Shown piece after piece: positions 26,711 through 35,306 of a DNA stretch of 64,000 nucleotides. A program made the translations under genes and the position numbers. The notes under the pieces were generated by a model. That model was not told the DNA's origin, ran no database searches, and worked only from the letters and a program-made list of their open reading frames with translations. Position 1 is the stretch's first letter. The number at the start of each line of letters is the position of its first letter. This DNA comes from Pseudomonas frederiksbergensis. Its GTDB lineage: Bacteria; Pseudomonadota; Gammaproteobacteria; Pseudomonadales; Pseudomonadaceae. The DNA lies in assembly GCF_003732705.1 (NCBI RefSeq), contig NZ_MOBR01000040.1, positions 124,001 through 188,000 on the forward strand, in the 5' to 3' direction.

Positions 26711-27478
26711 CTAAAGCGCCAACCGCCGCATCGCACTGCGCAAATGCGCCCGCGCACTCTCGGCATCCCCCAGGCGCATCTGCTCATAAGCCCGTTGGGC
26801 AATCTCATGGGGCACAGGCTTGAGCTCGCGCTGGGTCGCCATCGCGAGCAACTGCACTTGGGCGGCACGCTCCAGGTAATACAGATCATCCCAAGCCTCG
26901 GCGATGGTGGGCCCGGCAACGATCACGCCGTGATTTTTCAGAAACAAGACATCAGCATCGCCCATCACGTTGGCAATCCGGTCGCCTTCGGACTCATCGA
27001 GGGCCAGGCCGTTGTAGTCCTCGTCCACTGCCGTGCGCCCATAAAACTTCAATGCCGTTTGCCCCAACCACAGCAGCGGCGGACCTTGCAGCATGCACAA
27101 CGCCGTGGCATTCGGCATATGGGTGTGAAACGCCACCCTGACCCTTGGCAGTTGTTTATGCAGCCGGGCATGGATGTAGAACGCAGTCGCCTCTGGCTGC
27201 CCTTCACCGGCCACAACATTGCCGTGGAAGTCACAGACCAGCAGATTCGAGGCGCGGACCTCCGCAAATGCATAGCCGTAAGGGTTCACAAAAAACAGGT
27301 CATCGCGCCCCGGCACCATGGCCGAAAAGTGGTTGCAGATGCCCTCCTCCAAACCGTGCAACGCCGCCAATTGAAAGCACGCCGCCAGTTCCGTGCGGGC
27401 GGTGATAGCTGCTTCTGAATCCAGATTCAGATCGGCATAACGCGCCGGACGGGAACTGCCTGCAAGGGTGTGGGCCAT
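26711..27478 (-). CDS. Class II aldolase/adducin-family protein
   Basis: A 255-residue zinc-dependent aldolase-fold protein. Metal-ligand motifs are FHTHMPN (two histidines) and KNHGVIVAG, and the N-terminal GICNHFSAMVPG is the substrate-binding region. The family includes fuculose-phosphate aldolase but also many members of unknown reaction. It lies just after the HAD type II gene (17 bases), so the two form a pair likely controlled by the divergent LysR protein. Confidence 0.9.
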   Translation of the reverse strand: MAHTLAGSSRPARYADLNLDSEAAITARTELAACFQLAALHGLEEGICNHFSAMVPGRDDLFFVNPYGYAFAEVRASNLLVCDFHGNVVAGEGQPEATAFYIHARLHKQLPRVRVAFHTHMPNATALCMLQGPPLLWLGQTALKFYGRTAVDEDYNGLALDESEGDRIANVMGDADVLFLKNHGVIVAGPTIAEAWDDLYYLERAAQVQLLAMATQRELKPVPHEIAQRAYEQMRLGDAESARAHLRSAMRRLAL

Positions 27479-27495
27479 AGCGACGACTCCGTGAA

Positions 27496-28200
27496 TTACC
27501 AGGCAAGGGAGGTGAACAAGGGCACGACCTGATCCAGCGTGCTCAGGATGGCATCGGGTCGATAATCCGGCAGCAATTGCCGACCGGTGCCTCGATCAAT
27601 CCAGACGCAACGGAACTGCATGTCCCGGGCGGCGGCGTGGTCCAGCGTCGGGCTGGCGCAGATATGCACCACCTGATCACGCCGCACGCCCAGTTGTTCA
27701 TGAGCGTAGTCAAACAGCCGTGGATTCGGCTTGTAAGCACCGGCCTGTTGCGCGGTGATGACCCGATCAATATGCCCGCCGAGTTGCGCGACGTTGCCGG
27801 CAATGATGTCGTCATCGGTGTTGGACACGATGCACAGTTTGAAGCCCATGGCCTTGAGTCGCGCCAGCGCGTCGATCACCTCGGGAAACGGCGGCATCCG
27901 CGGAATCGCCCCGGCCAGCCGCTGACTGTCTTCGGGAAGATTCGCCAGCCCCAGTTCTTCCAGGGCGAGTTGCAACCCCAGGGTGCTCAACTGGCGAAAC
28001 GAACGGTGCGGCGGCATCTGCTCCAGCCGATGTTCATGACGGTCGTACACCGCGATCAGGCGGTCGACATCGACCGAGTGATCGCCCTTGTCACGCAAAA
28101 TCTCGGCGGCCACGGCTTTCAGGCCTTCGTCCCATTGAATCAACGTGCCGTAACAATCGAAGGTCAACCATTCGGGGCGCGGGGTGTGCTGGAGCGTCAT
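27496..28200 (-). CDS. Haloacid dehalogenase type II / HAD hydrolase
   Basis: A 234-residue HAD protein. Motif I is TFDCYGTLIQWD (nucleophile D, with the C-Y-G-T typical of 2-haloacid dehalogenases and relatives), motif II CIVSNTDDD, motif III lysine in YKPNPRLF and motif IV CASPTLDHAAA. It is the first gene of the pair with the class II aldolase protein. Physiological substrate unknown; dehalogenase and phosphatase activity are both possible. Confidence 0.9.
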   Translation of the reverse strand: MTLQHTPRPEWLTFDCYGTLIQWDEGLKAVAAEILRDKGDHSVDVDRLIAVYDRHEHRLEQMPPHRSFRQLSTLGLQLALEELGLANLPEDSQRLAGAIPRMPPFPEVIDALARLKAMGFKLCIVSNTDDDIIAGNVAQLGGHIDRVITAQQAGAYKPNPRLFDYAHEQLGVRRDQVVHICASPTLDHAAARDMQFRCVWIDRGTGRQLLPDYRPDAILSTLDQVVPLFTSLAW

Positions 28201-28308
28201 GGGAAGATCCTCTGAGGTGAGGGCTTCAGCTTATGAGCGCTTGGTGATAGTGTGAAATTAAATCTATGCCGACAAGTCAGTTGAAAATCGAATATCAGGA
28301 GATCCGCC

Positions 28309-29178
28309 ATGCTCGATCTTGAATTGCTCAAGAGCTTCGTCTGCGTGGTCGACGAAGGCAGCTTCACCCGCGCCGCCGAGCGCGTACACCGGACCCAGTC
28401 CACCGTCAGCCAGCAGTTGCGCAAACTGGAAGAGCTGATCGGGCACCCGTTGCTGATTCGTGATCGCACCGGGCAAAACGTCAGCGTCACCGAACATGGC
28501 GAACGGCTGATCGGTTATGCCCGACGCTTACTGGCACTGTCCTCGGAAGCGGTGCAGGCCCTGGCCAGCGACGTCGATCTGGAGATCCTGCGCCTCGGCG
28601 TACCGGAAGACTTCGACGCCCGACGCATGGCCGGGCTTCTCGCCGGATTCAACCAAGCCCGACCGCACGCACGACTGGAAACCATCAGCGGCATGAGCAT
28701 CGACCTCAAGCAGAAACTCGCCGCCGGCGACATCGACATCGCGCTGATCAAACGCGAACCGGACAGTGGACCGTGCTGGGCGTCCTGGCCGGAGGTGTTG
28801 GTGTGGGTAAAAGGCGCGGGGGTGGACTCAGCCAACGGGGTGTTGCCGTTGGCGCTGTTTCCCCAAGGGTGTGTTTACCGGCAGCGCGCGATTCGCTTGC
28901 TGGACAAGGCTCAACGACCGTGGCGCGTGGCGTTTGGCAGCCACAGCCTGACCGGGATTCAAGCGGCGGTGGCTTCGGGGTTGGGGATTTCAGTGCTGCC
29001 GGAGTCGGCAGTGTTGCCAGAGCACACGGTGTGTACAGATTTGCCTGAACTGCCGGCATCGGAATTGGCGCTGGTGAGTCGTGAGGGCACGTTGACCGGG
29101 ATGCAGCGGGGGCTGGTAGAGTTTTTGAAGGAGGCATTGAGTCAGTCAGGGGCTTCTGCCGGCCAACCCAGGATTTGA
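28309..29178 (+). CDS. LysR-family transcriptional regulator
   Basis: A 289-residue LysR protein. The helix-turn-helix (EGSFTRAAERVHRTQSTVSQ, residues 17-36) is followed by the linker helix and an effector domain. AGGAG lies seven bases before the ATG. It is divergent from the HAD/class II aldolase operon with a 108-base intergenic region, the classical layout for a LysR activator and its target. The effector is unknown. The last third is G-rich at third codon positions, unlike the first. Confidence 0.93.
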   Translation: MLDLELLKSFVCVVDEGSFTRAAERVHRTQSTVSQQLRKLEELIGHPLLIRDRTGQNVSVTEHGERLIGYARRLLALSSEAVQALASDVDLEILRLGVPEDFDARRMAGLLAGFNQARPHARLETISGMSIDLKQKLAAGDIDIALIKREPDSGPCWASWPEVLVWVKGAGVDSANGVLPLALFPQGCVYRQRAIRLLDKAQRPWRVAFGSHSLTGIQAAVASGLGISVLPESAVLPEHTVCTDLPELPASELALVSREGTLTGMQRGLVEFLKEALSQSGASAGQPRI

Positions 29179-29187
29179 ATAAGCGCA

Positions 29188-29218
29188 ATCTGTGGGAGCC
29201 AGCTCGCTCCCACAGGTT
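29188..29218. repeat. Single short REP hairpin
   Basis: TGTGGGAGCCAGCTCGCTCCCACA forms one compact hairpin between the convergent LysR and RNase T2 genes, and could terminate either transcript. Confidence 0.8.
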
Positions 29219-29238
29219 TGGCGTTTTAACTGATCAAA

Positions 29239-29904
29239 TCAACGCGACGGTGGAACCCGGATATCCCCGGCTCGACACTGGGTTTTCACGCCCTTCCCGC
29301 ATGCGCCAAACGCCAGGTCCTTGCCCATGCACACCCGCACTTCGGACAACTCAGGACCACTGCAAAGCACAGCAATGCCATCCGCCGGGATCCCGGGGTT
29401 GCTCTCGCGGAACAGGTCGCTGATTTTCTGGGCGGTGAAGTAATGCGTGCCGCTGAAAGGCTGCAGTTGCTCGGGGACTTTCACGGCCCCCACGGCCTTG
29501 TCCGCCGCGTCCAGATAACCCGTCGCACCAAGACCGCTGCAGGTGCCGTGTTTGGACCATTCGTGCTCAAGCAACTTCGGCGTCGGGAACAGCGTCAGCC
29601 CTTGCGTCCGTTCGGCAGGTGACAACGCCACCATCGGCGGGCACGACTCTGGCCAGCCGCCCTTGGCGTATTGCGGCCAGAGGCCGTGGAGCACAAAGCC
29701 GTAGCCTTTGCCGGAGCATTGCACGTCGTCTTTGTGGGTCAGGCAAAACGTCGGCGACCAGGACAGCGTCAGCAGGTAGTAATCGAATACTCCCGCCACC
29801 GACTCGACGGGAGCCTTGCCTTGCTGGGATTGCCGAGCGGTGCTCAGCCCGATGTTGCCGAACGTGATCGCGAGGATCGCGATGACTGCGTAAAACTTTT
29901 TCAT
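29239..29904 (-). CDS. Secreted RNase T2-family ribonuclease
   Basis: A 221-residue endoribonuclease of the RNase I/T2 type that cuts RNA to 2',3'-cyclic phosphates, probably periplasmic. Residues 1-24 are a signal peptide. The two catalytic blocks are intact: FVLHGLWPQ and EHEWSKHGTC. Several cysteines fit disulfides. AAGGAG precedes the ATG. The gene is monocistronic. The likely role is scavenging extracellular RNA. Confidence 0.94.
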   Translation of the reverse strand: MKKFYAVIAILAITFGNIGLSTARQSQQGKAPVESVAGVFDYYLLTLSWSPTFCLTHKDDVQCSGKGYGFVLHGLWPQYAKGGWPESCPPMVALSPAERTQGLTLFPTPKLLEHEWSKHGTCSGLGATGYLDAADKAVGAVKVPEQLQPFSGTHYFTAQKISDLFRESNPGIPADGIAVLCSGPELSEVRVCMGKDLAFGACGKGVKTQCRAGDIRVPPSR

Positions 29905-30062
29905 ATACCCACTCCTTGGGAATGATGACTGGTTGAGTCCTTGGCCGACGATCGGCCAGGGGTTGTTTTGTCATGCGGGTGTTTCAATCGCATGACGCAA
30001 GGCAAAACGTGCATTACCTTGGTCACGCTATGATCACTCTTACATCACGACAGGGAATCGAC

Positions 30063-30548
30063 ATGAGTAAGGCAGACGAGCTCGCCGCAAAACTGAGAGA
30101 AACCCGGCAAACCGGCATCGACGCGACCCTCGGCACCGATCAGGCGATCGATAGCTGGCCGGGCGAAGTGTACGTAATGTATCACCAGATCGAAGCATGG
30201 CTGAAACCGCTGCTTGAAGCGGGCCTGAGCATCCGGCGCAACCCCACCCATGTTTTCGAGCGCCATCCCGAAGGCGCGACCTACGCCTACTCCATTGATC
30301 AACTGGTGATTGAAGGCAACCACCACAGCATCACTTTCGTGCCGATCGTGCGTTTCACTGCCGACGGCGAAGGCCGCGTCGAAATTCACCTCAAAGGCAA
30401 AGAGATTCCGTTGCTGCGCACCGTCAGCGAACACGGTGAAACCCAGTGGTGGTTGCAGTCGATCGAGCAATCCGGGCAACAGCCGGATGCGGTGGCGCTG
30501 ACCGAGGTGAATCTGCTGTCGGTGATCCAGGAAGGACTGGATCTCTAG
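30063..30548 (+). CDS. Conserved hypothetical protein, 161 residues
   Basis: A soluble protein beginning MSKADELAAKLRETRQTGI. I place the start there because AGGGAATCGAC precedes it; the upstream in-frame Met codons have no site. It shows an N-terminal helix and then alternating strands (GEVYVMYHQIEAWL ... HSITFVPIVRF ... VEIHLKGKEIPLL). No signal peptide, no metal motif and no family I can name. Codon use is native. Confidence 0.75.
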   Translation: MSKADELAAKLRETRQTGIDATLGTDQAIDSWPGEVYVMYHQIEAWLKPLLEAGLSIRRNPTHVFERHPEGATYAYSIDQLVIEGNHHSITFVPIVRFTADGEGRVEIHLKGKEIPLLRTVSEHGETQWWLQSIEQSGQQPDAVALTEVNLLSVIQEGLDL

Positions 30549-30562
30549 GCTTTAACACCCCC

Positions 30563-30659
30563 CCCTGTGGGAGCGAGCCTGCTCGCGAAAGCGGTGTGCC
30601 AGTCACCATCGATGTTGGACGTGACGACCTCTTCGCGAGCAGGCTCGCTCCCACAGGGA
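30563..30659. repeat. REP doublet
   Basis: CCTGTGGGAGCGAGCCTGCTC and the inverse GAGCAGGCTCGCTCCCACAGG at either end of a ~97-base block between convergent genes. Confidence 0.88.
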
Positions 30660-30672
30660 ATCAGTGGTCAAT

Positions 30673-30981
30673 TCACTGGCTAACCACAATCTTCCCAATC
30701 ATCTGCGGGTGCAGCGCACAGAAATACTCGAACTCCCCCGGCGTGTTGAACACGTAGGAAAAAGTGTCATTGGTGTCCAGCGCCCCCGAGCGAAACACCT
30801 TGTGGGTTTCCGCCACGGTGTGCGGGATCTGGTCATCGTTCACCCACGTCACTTTGGTGCCCACGGGCACTGTCATATCCTTGGGGCCGAACATGAATTC
30901 CTTGATATCGATTTTCACGTCCTGAGCCCACACCGGCATCGACAGCATCAGACAAACCACCGTCAGTAATAGCTTTTTCAT
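30673..30981 (-). CDS. Periplasmic cupredoxin (amicyanin/plastocyanin-like)
   Basis: A 102-residue type 1 copper protein. Residues 1-19 are a signal peptide (ending VWAQ). The copper ligands are His in IPHTV and the Cys/His/Met of YFCALHPQM, with the short C-x2-H-x2-M spacing typical of amicyanin. It is the second gene after the Tat-exported phosphoesterase, 15 bases downstream. It would carry electrons or sequester copper in the periplasm. The operon promoter matches that of the divergent ECF sigma gene. Confidence 0.93.
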   Translation of the reverse strand: MKKLLLTVVCLMLSMPVWAQDVKIDIKEFMFGPKDMTVPVGTKVTWVNDDQIPHTVAETHKVFRSGALDTNDTFSYVFNTPGEFEYFCALHPQMIGKIVVSQ

Positions 30982-30996
30982 CCCCGCGCCCTCCCC

Positions 30997-31965
30997 TTAA
31001 ACCAATGTCGAATCAATCAGCGCCAGCGGATGCTCGCCCTGGGTCGCGCGCACATCGGTGACTCCCAGGTAATTGCGCAGTTGATCCGCCGCCACCGTCA
31101 TCGGCCCCGGTGATGGCGCCGCGCCGGGTGCCGGTTGTGGATAAGCCGTGCCGCGAGCGGTGTGGAAGGTAATGTTGCCTTCGACCTTCTGGATGACTTG
31201 GTGGATATGCCCGTTCAACACCGTCACCGAACCGTACTTGCGCAACATCGCAATCGCCTGATCGCCATCCTCGGTGCCCCAGCCCCACGGCTGATAAATC
31301 GTCCACAACGGAATATGGGTGAACAGCACAATCGGTGTACTGGTGCTCACGGCGCGCAAGTCATCGGCCAGCCAGGCCAATTGATCGGCGCCCAGGTTCG
31401 CTTCCCGGCCGGCCTGGAAGTTGAAGACATTCACCAGCGCAATGAAATGCACGCCGTGATCATCGAAGCTGTACCAGCCATTGCCTTTGGTGCCCTTGCC
31501 GTAACGCTCCAGGTAGAGCTTGCCACCGCCCTCGTCGAGGGTGTCGTGCTCGCCCGGCACGTAGTGCACCGTGGACGGCAGGCCCTTGAGCAGTTGCGCG
31601 GCAGTGTCGAATTCCTCGGCTTTGGACAGGTGGGTGATGTCGCCGGTATGCAGGATCAGCGAAGGCCGTTTTGGCAGGGCGATGACCTTGTCGATGGCCA
31701 ACTGTAAGGTCTTCACCGGCTCCGGGTTGGCTTCCTTGTTGAAGCCGATGTGCGAGTCGCTGATCTGCACGAAATGGAAGGTGCTGGCCAGCGCCTTGGG
31801 ATCGGTAACGTTGCCGGAACTGTCCAGCGCAAAGGCCCGCGGAATGCCGCCGCTCAAGGCCCAAAGCACGCCGGCCCCGGCCCACGCCGAACACTTGAGC
31901 AGCGTTCGGCGGTCGACACTCAGCGGACCGTCGGTGCGTCGTTGATGTTTTGATTGAATGTCCAT
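30997..31965 (-). CDS. Tat-exported metallophosphoesterase
   Basis: A 322-residue calcineurin-type phosphoesterase. A twin-arginine signal (DRRTLLKCSAWAG) at about residues 18-30 directs folded, metal-loaded export. Metal-binding motifs appear in order: QISDSHIGF, HTGDITH, GEHD (a G-N-H-E variant with E for N), FTHIPLW and LNGHIHQ. It is first in an operon with a cupredoxin, facing an ECF sigma gene, so it is probably part of that regulon. Substrate unknown. Confidence 0.92.
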   Translation of the reverse strand: MDIQSKHQRRTDGPLSVDRRTLLKCSAWAGAGVLWALSGGIPRAFALDSSGNVTDPKALASTFHFVQISDSHIGFNKEANPEPVKTLQLAIDKVIALPKRPSLILHTGDITHLSKAEEFDTAAQLLKGLPSTVHYVPGEHDTLDEGGGKLYLERYGKGTKGNGWYSFDDHGVHFIALVNVFNFQAGREANLGADQLAWLADDLRAVSTSTPIVLFTHIPLWTIYQPWGWGTEDGDQAIAMLRKYGSVTVLNGHIHQVIQKVEGNITFHTARGTAYPQPAPGAAPSPGPMTVAADQLRNYLGVTDVRATQGEHPLALIDSTLV

Positions 31966-32012
31966 CGGTATGCCCTCGTTGGCGGACTACAGTGATGTAG
32001 CTGACATGAGGT

Positions 32013-32040
32013 ACAACCGAGTAGGACGGGTCTTTATTCC
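32013..32040 (-). promoter_or_regulatory. ECF-type promoter of the phosphoesterase-cupredoxin operon
   Basis: On the minus strand GGAATAAA (32033-32040), 15 bases, GTTGT (32013-32017). It matches in element and spacing the promoter at 32066-32093 in front of the ECF sigma gene. Confidence 0.65.
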
Positions 32041-32065
32041 GCGTCGAAAAATAAGTTTTTTCCCG

Positions 32066-32093
32066 GGAATAAAACACAGCGCATCACAGTTAT
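32066..32093 (+). promoter_or_regulatory. ECF-type promoter of the sigma/anti-sigma operon
   Basis: GGAATAAA (32066-32073), 15 bases, GTTAT (32089-32093), 27 bases before the sigma-factor ATG. ECF -35 boxes commonly contain GGAA; autoregulation is the family rule. Confidence 0.65.
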
Positions 32094-32119
32094 AGGGGGG
32101 TGAAGGTACGGAAAACACT

Positions 32120-32632
32120 ATGAAGCGATTTGAGGAGCTGTTTGCGCCGCACATGGACGCGGCCTATAACCTCGCGCGCTGGCTCACCGGTAACGACAGC
32201 GCTGCGCGCGATGTTGTGCAGGAAGCCGCCCTGCGCGCGTTTCGGTTCCTGCACCGCTTCGCCGACGGCAATCCGAAAGCCTGGTTCCTGACCATCGTGC
32301 GTAACGAAAGCTACACCTGGCTGAAGGCGTCGGCCGGCCATCGTTGGGTCGCCATCGGCGATGAACTCCCCGACGACGACCCGGCGCTGAGCCACAGCCA
32401 AACCCCGGAACTGCTGGCCATTCACACGGAAAACGGGGTGCTGATCCAGCAAGCCCTGAGTGCCCTGCCGCCAGCGTTTCGCGAGGTAATAATTCTGAAG
32501 GAGCTCGAAGACATGCCTTACAAGGACATCGCCCTGGTGGTCGACATCCCCATCGGCACCGTCATGTCGAGACTCGCCCGGGCCCGCGCCATGCTCAAAC
32601 TCGAACTGCTGAAGATGCACGATCATGAATGA
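32120..32632 (+). CDS. ECF-subfamily RNA polymerase sigma factor
   Basis: A 170-residue sigma factor. Region 2 includes YNLARWLTGNDSAARDVVQEA and AFRFLHRF ... NPKAWFLTIVRN. Region 4 includes QQALSALPPAFREVIILKELEDMPYKDIA with the helix-turn-helix VVDIPIGTVMSRLARARA. Regions 1 and 3 are absent, as in ECF factors. Its stop overlaps the anti-sigma start by eight bases (ATGAATGA). It probably drives itself and the divergent phosphoesterase-cupredoxin operon. The inducing signal is not readable. Confidence 0.95.
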   Translation: MKRFEELFAPHMDAAYNLARWLTGNDSAARDVVQEAALRAFRFLHRFADGNPKAWFLTIVRNESYTWLKASAGHRWVAIGDELPDDDPALSHSQTPELLAIHTENGVLIQQALSALPPAFREVIILKELEDMPYKDIALVVDIPIGTVMSRLARARAMLKLELLKMHDHE

Positions 32633-33368
32633 ACTCGACTGCACGGCTTGCCAGACGCTGATCCATGGCTACCTGGACAAGGAACTTGATCCGGCAATGA
32701 TGGCGGATGTGGCTGGGCATCTGACCAAGTGTGCCGAGTGCGCGCGGTTGCTGGATGAGGCGCGGTTGCTGACGGTCAGCGTGAAGCGGCATGCGCCGTA
32801 TTACGCGGCGCCTGCCTCGTTGACCGCCAACGTTTTTGCCCCTGTTACGCCCAGGACCAGCACGGTCGAACGCTGGCGAAAATGGTTCGCACCGGCCTTT
32901 TCAGCGGCAGCATTGGCCTTGGCGATGGTGCTTTTTGTGGCGACGCCAGGCAGTGAACAACCGCTGATGGATGAGGCCGTGTCGAGCCATGTTCGTTCGT
33001 TGATGGGCGAGCATTTGAACGATGTGGTGTCGTCTGACCGCCACACGGTGAAGCCCTGGTTCACCGGCAAACTCGATTTCTCACCACCGGTGTTCGATTA
33101 CGCGGCGCAAGGCTTTCCGTTGCTGGGCGGGCGGTTGGATTATCTGCAACATCAGACCACGGCGGCGCTGACTTATGGGCGGGCGAAGCACATCATCAAC
33201 GTGTTTATCCTGCCGACGACTGAAGCGGACAAACCGCCGCAGACGCGGGCGATTCGGGGTTTTAACGTGGTGTCGTGGGAGGAGAATCACATGCGGTTTG
33301 TGATGGTTTCGGATGTGGAGAAAGGTGAGTTGGAGGCGCTTGGGCAGTTACTCAGGAATGGCGCCTGA
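32625..33368 (+). CDS. Anti-sigma factor with zinc-binding zf-HC2 domain
   Basis: A 247-residue transmembrane anti-sigma factor. The zinc site H-x3-C-x2-C is visible in GHLTKCAECARLL at about residues 26-38, in a domain that would clamp the sigma factor. One transmembrane helix lies near residues 88-106 (FSAAALALAMVLFVA). The remaining ~135 residues would be periplasmic and carry the sensory part (FDYAAQGFPLLGGRLDYL is the conserved core seen in many such proteins). It is translationally coupled to the sigma gene. Confidence 0.93.
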   Translation: MNELDCTACQTLIHGYLDKELDPAMMADVAGHLTKCAECARLLDEARLLTVSVKRHAPYYAAPASLTANVFAPVTPRTSTVERWRKWFAPAFSAAALALAMVLFVATPGSEQPLMDEAVSSHVRSLMGEHLNDVVSSDRHTVKPWFTGKLDFSPPVFDYAAQGFPLLGGRLDYLQHQTTAALTYGRAKHIINVFILPTTEADKPPQTRAIRGFNVVSWEENHMRFVMVSDVEKGELEALGQLLRNGA

Positions 33369-33378
33369 AGCAATCAAA

Positions 33379-33489
33379 CATGCCCCTGTAGGAGCTGCCG
33401 AAGGCTGCGATCTTTTGATCTTGCTTTTAATCTTCATGGGTATTGAAAAGATCAAGATCAAAAGATCGCAGCCTTCGGCAGCTCCTACA
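33379..33489. repeat. Second-family inverted repeat (GATCGCAGCCTTCGGCAGC type)
   Basis: TGTAGGAGCTGCCGAAGGCT and its inverse AGCCTTCGGCAGCTCCTACA flank an AT-rich centre that itself pairs (TTTGATCTTG / CAAGATCAAA). It is the same family as 17831-17902. Confidence 0.87.
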
Positions 33490-33495
33490 AGGGAG

Positions 33496-35229
33496 TCAGA
33501 GCCTGCCCTGCCCCGCCGCCGCCTGCAAATCCAGCGCTGGCAGCTTCGCCGGCAGATTCAACGCTTTCAACACCGGATCATCGTAGCCATACACGTCCGG
33601 TTTAAACGCCACCCGTCCATTATTGCCCATGTCCACCGTCCAGTACGCCAACAACACCGGCACTTTCACCGGCAGACGAATGTTCTCGGTCTTGCCATTG
33701 GCCAGTTGCTTTTGAATCCCGGCGCTGTTCCAGCGCACCGGATCGTTAAACAGCAACTCCACCAACTGCAATGGATTCTCCACCCGGATACAACCCGAAC
33801 TGGTGGCGCGGACATTCTTCGCGAACAGGTCACGGTGCGGCGTGTCGTGCAGATAAATCGCGTAGTCATTGGGGAAGCGGATAACCACCTGGCCCAAGGA
33901 GTTTTCCGGCCCGGCGTCCTGACGCAAGGTGATGCCCCGCGGGTTGCTCCAGTCGATGGTCGACGGATCAAGCACGTTCCCTTCCCGATCCAGCGGACGG
34001 ATGCGGTTGGCGCTGAGGTAATTCGGGTTGCTCAGGATCTTCGGTAATACATCTTCTTTCAAAATCGTCGGCGGCACGGTCCAGGTCGGATTGAACGTGA
34101 CGTAAGTAATCTCGGCCTGAAAGATCGGCGTACTGCGAAACGGCTTACCGACCTGCACCCGCGAGCGCCAGACCGGCAGGCCATCGCGATACAGCGCCAC
34201 TTTGTAACCGGCGATATCAACAATGACGAACGTGCCCTGCAGCTTATAAAGCAGCCAACGCGCCCGTTCCATGTTGACCCGCACCTGATCGATGCGCGCC
34301 TGTACCGGTACGTTCAACGCCGCAAGCGTCGTCGCCCCGGCCACACCGTCTGCGCCCAGGTATTGCTCGGTTTGATACTTCTTCACAGCAGCAATCACGG
34401 CATCGTCGTAATCATTGTTCTTGCTGTGCTTCGAATCCAGATAACCACCCGCCGCCAAGCGAGCGCGCAACTGCGCCACCGCAGGGCCGTCCATCCCCGG
34501 CTTGAGCGACTCCCCGGCAGCAACCTTCGGCCAACCGCCCCGGTCGCGTATCGCGCGCAACTGCGCCAAGGCTTGACGCAAACCGACATACACCGCCTCT
34601 TGCGGCGGCGCCTGAGCAAAGGCGCGGGCAACGTCATGGGTGTCCAGCGCGGTGAAGAAATTCTCCACATCGTCCCGGGGATCGGCGCCGGTAATGTCGA
34701 AATTCCAATGCATGTCCAAACGCGCCGGATCGACCTTGCCCCGACGCAACTGCAGCAATGCCGTCAGGTAAGTGCGGGTGGCCGCGAGATCGAAGGCGGC
34801 TTGCTGGGCCGGGGTCGGCGAGGTGTTTTGCATCGACGCCTGGGCCATGGCCAGATCATCGCCACGAAAATCCGTCGGCTCCAGGCCATCGACTTGCGTG
34901 TCGTTGAGGCTTTTCAGCAACTGGGTGACATCGTCCGGATTGGTCCAGGCCGCTCGGAACTGGCGATGGGTATAAAAATCCAGGACCACGCGATTAACGT
35001 CGATACGCTGATGACGCGGCCGGGTTTGCAGCGGCGGAAACGCCGAGATCATCGGCTCCAGCACCGAATGAATCTCCTGGGCGACGTTATCGTCGGGTAT
35101 TGCTTCAATCATGCTGATCGACGGAGTTTCCTCCGCAATCGGCGAAGTTTCAGCGAAGGCTGCACCGCTGATCAGAAAGCCCATAAAAAAGACATGGCTT
35201 ATGACGAATAACCTTGATAGTTGCCTCAT
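33496..35229 (-). CDS. Periplasmic L,D-transpeptidase, YcbB/LdtD-like
   Basis: A 577-residue murein cross-linking enzyme making 3-3 bonds. A signal peptide covers residues 1-26. An N-terminal scaffold domain reaches about residue 240, and a peptidoglycan-binding domain about 245-310 (GMDGPAVAQLRARLAAGGYL ... DGVAGATTLAALN). A YkuD catalytic domain covers about 335-500, with HDTPHRDLF and the nucleophile Cys480 in ATSSGCIRVENP. The C-terminal extension of about 80 residues is usual for YcbB. It is divergent from another predicted L,D-transpeptidase. Confidence 0.95.
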   Translation of the reverse strand: MRQLSRLFVISHVFFMGFLISGAAFAETSPIAEETPSISMIEAIPDDNVAQEIHSVLEPMISAFPPLQTRPRHQRIDVNRVVLDFYTHRQFRAAWTNPDDVTQLLKSLNDTQVDGLEPTDFRGDDLAMAQASMQNTSPTPAQQAAFDLAATRTYLTALLQLRRGKVDPARLDMHWNFDITGADPRDDVENFFTALDTHDVARAFAQAPPQEAVYVGLRQALAQLRAIRDRGGWPKVAAGESLKPGMDGPAVAQLRARLAAGGYLDSKHSKNNDYDDAVIAAVKKYQTEQYLGADGVAGATTLAALNVPVQARIDQVRVNMERARWLLYKLQGTFVIVDIAGYKVALYRDGLPVWRSRVQVGKPFRSTPIFQAEITYVTFNPTWTVPPTILKEDVLPKILSNPNYLSANRIRPLDREGNVLDPSTIDWSNPRGITLRQDAGPENSLGQVVIRFPNDYAIYLHDTPHRDLFAKNVRATSSGCIRVENPLQLVELLFNDPVRWNSAGIQKQLANGKTENIRLPVKVPVLLAYWTVDMGNNGRVAFKPDVYGYDDPVLKALNLPAKLPALDLQAAAGQGRL

Positions 35230-35306
35230 GGATAATCCTTAATCTCGTGCGTTCAGCACTTGTCGTTTGCCCTGCTAAACTCGAAATAACTTAATGAGAC
35301 ATCTCT

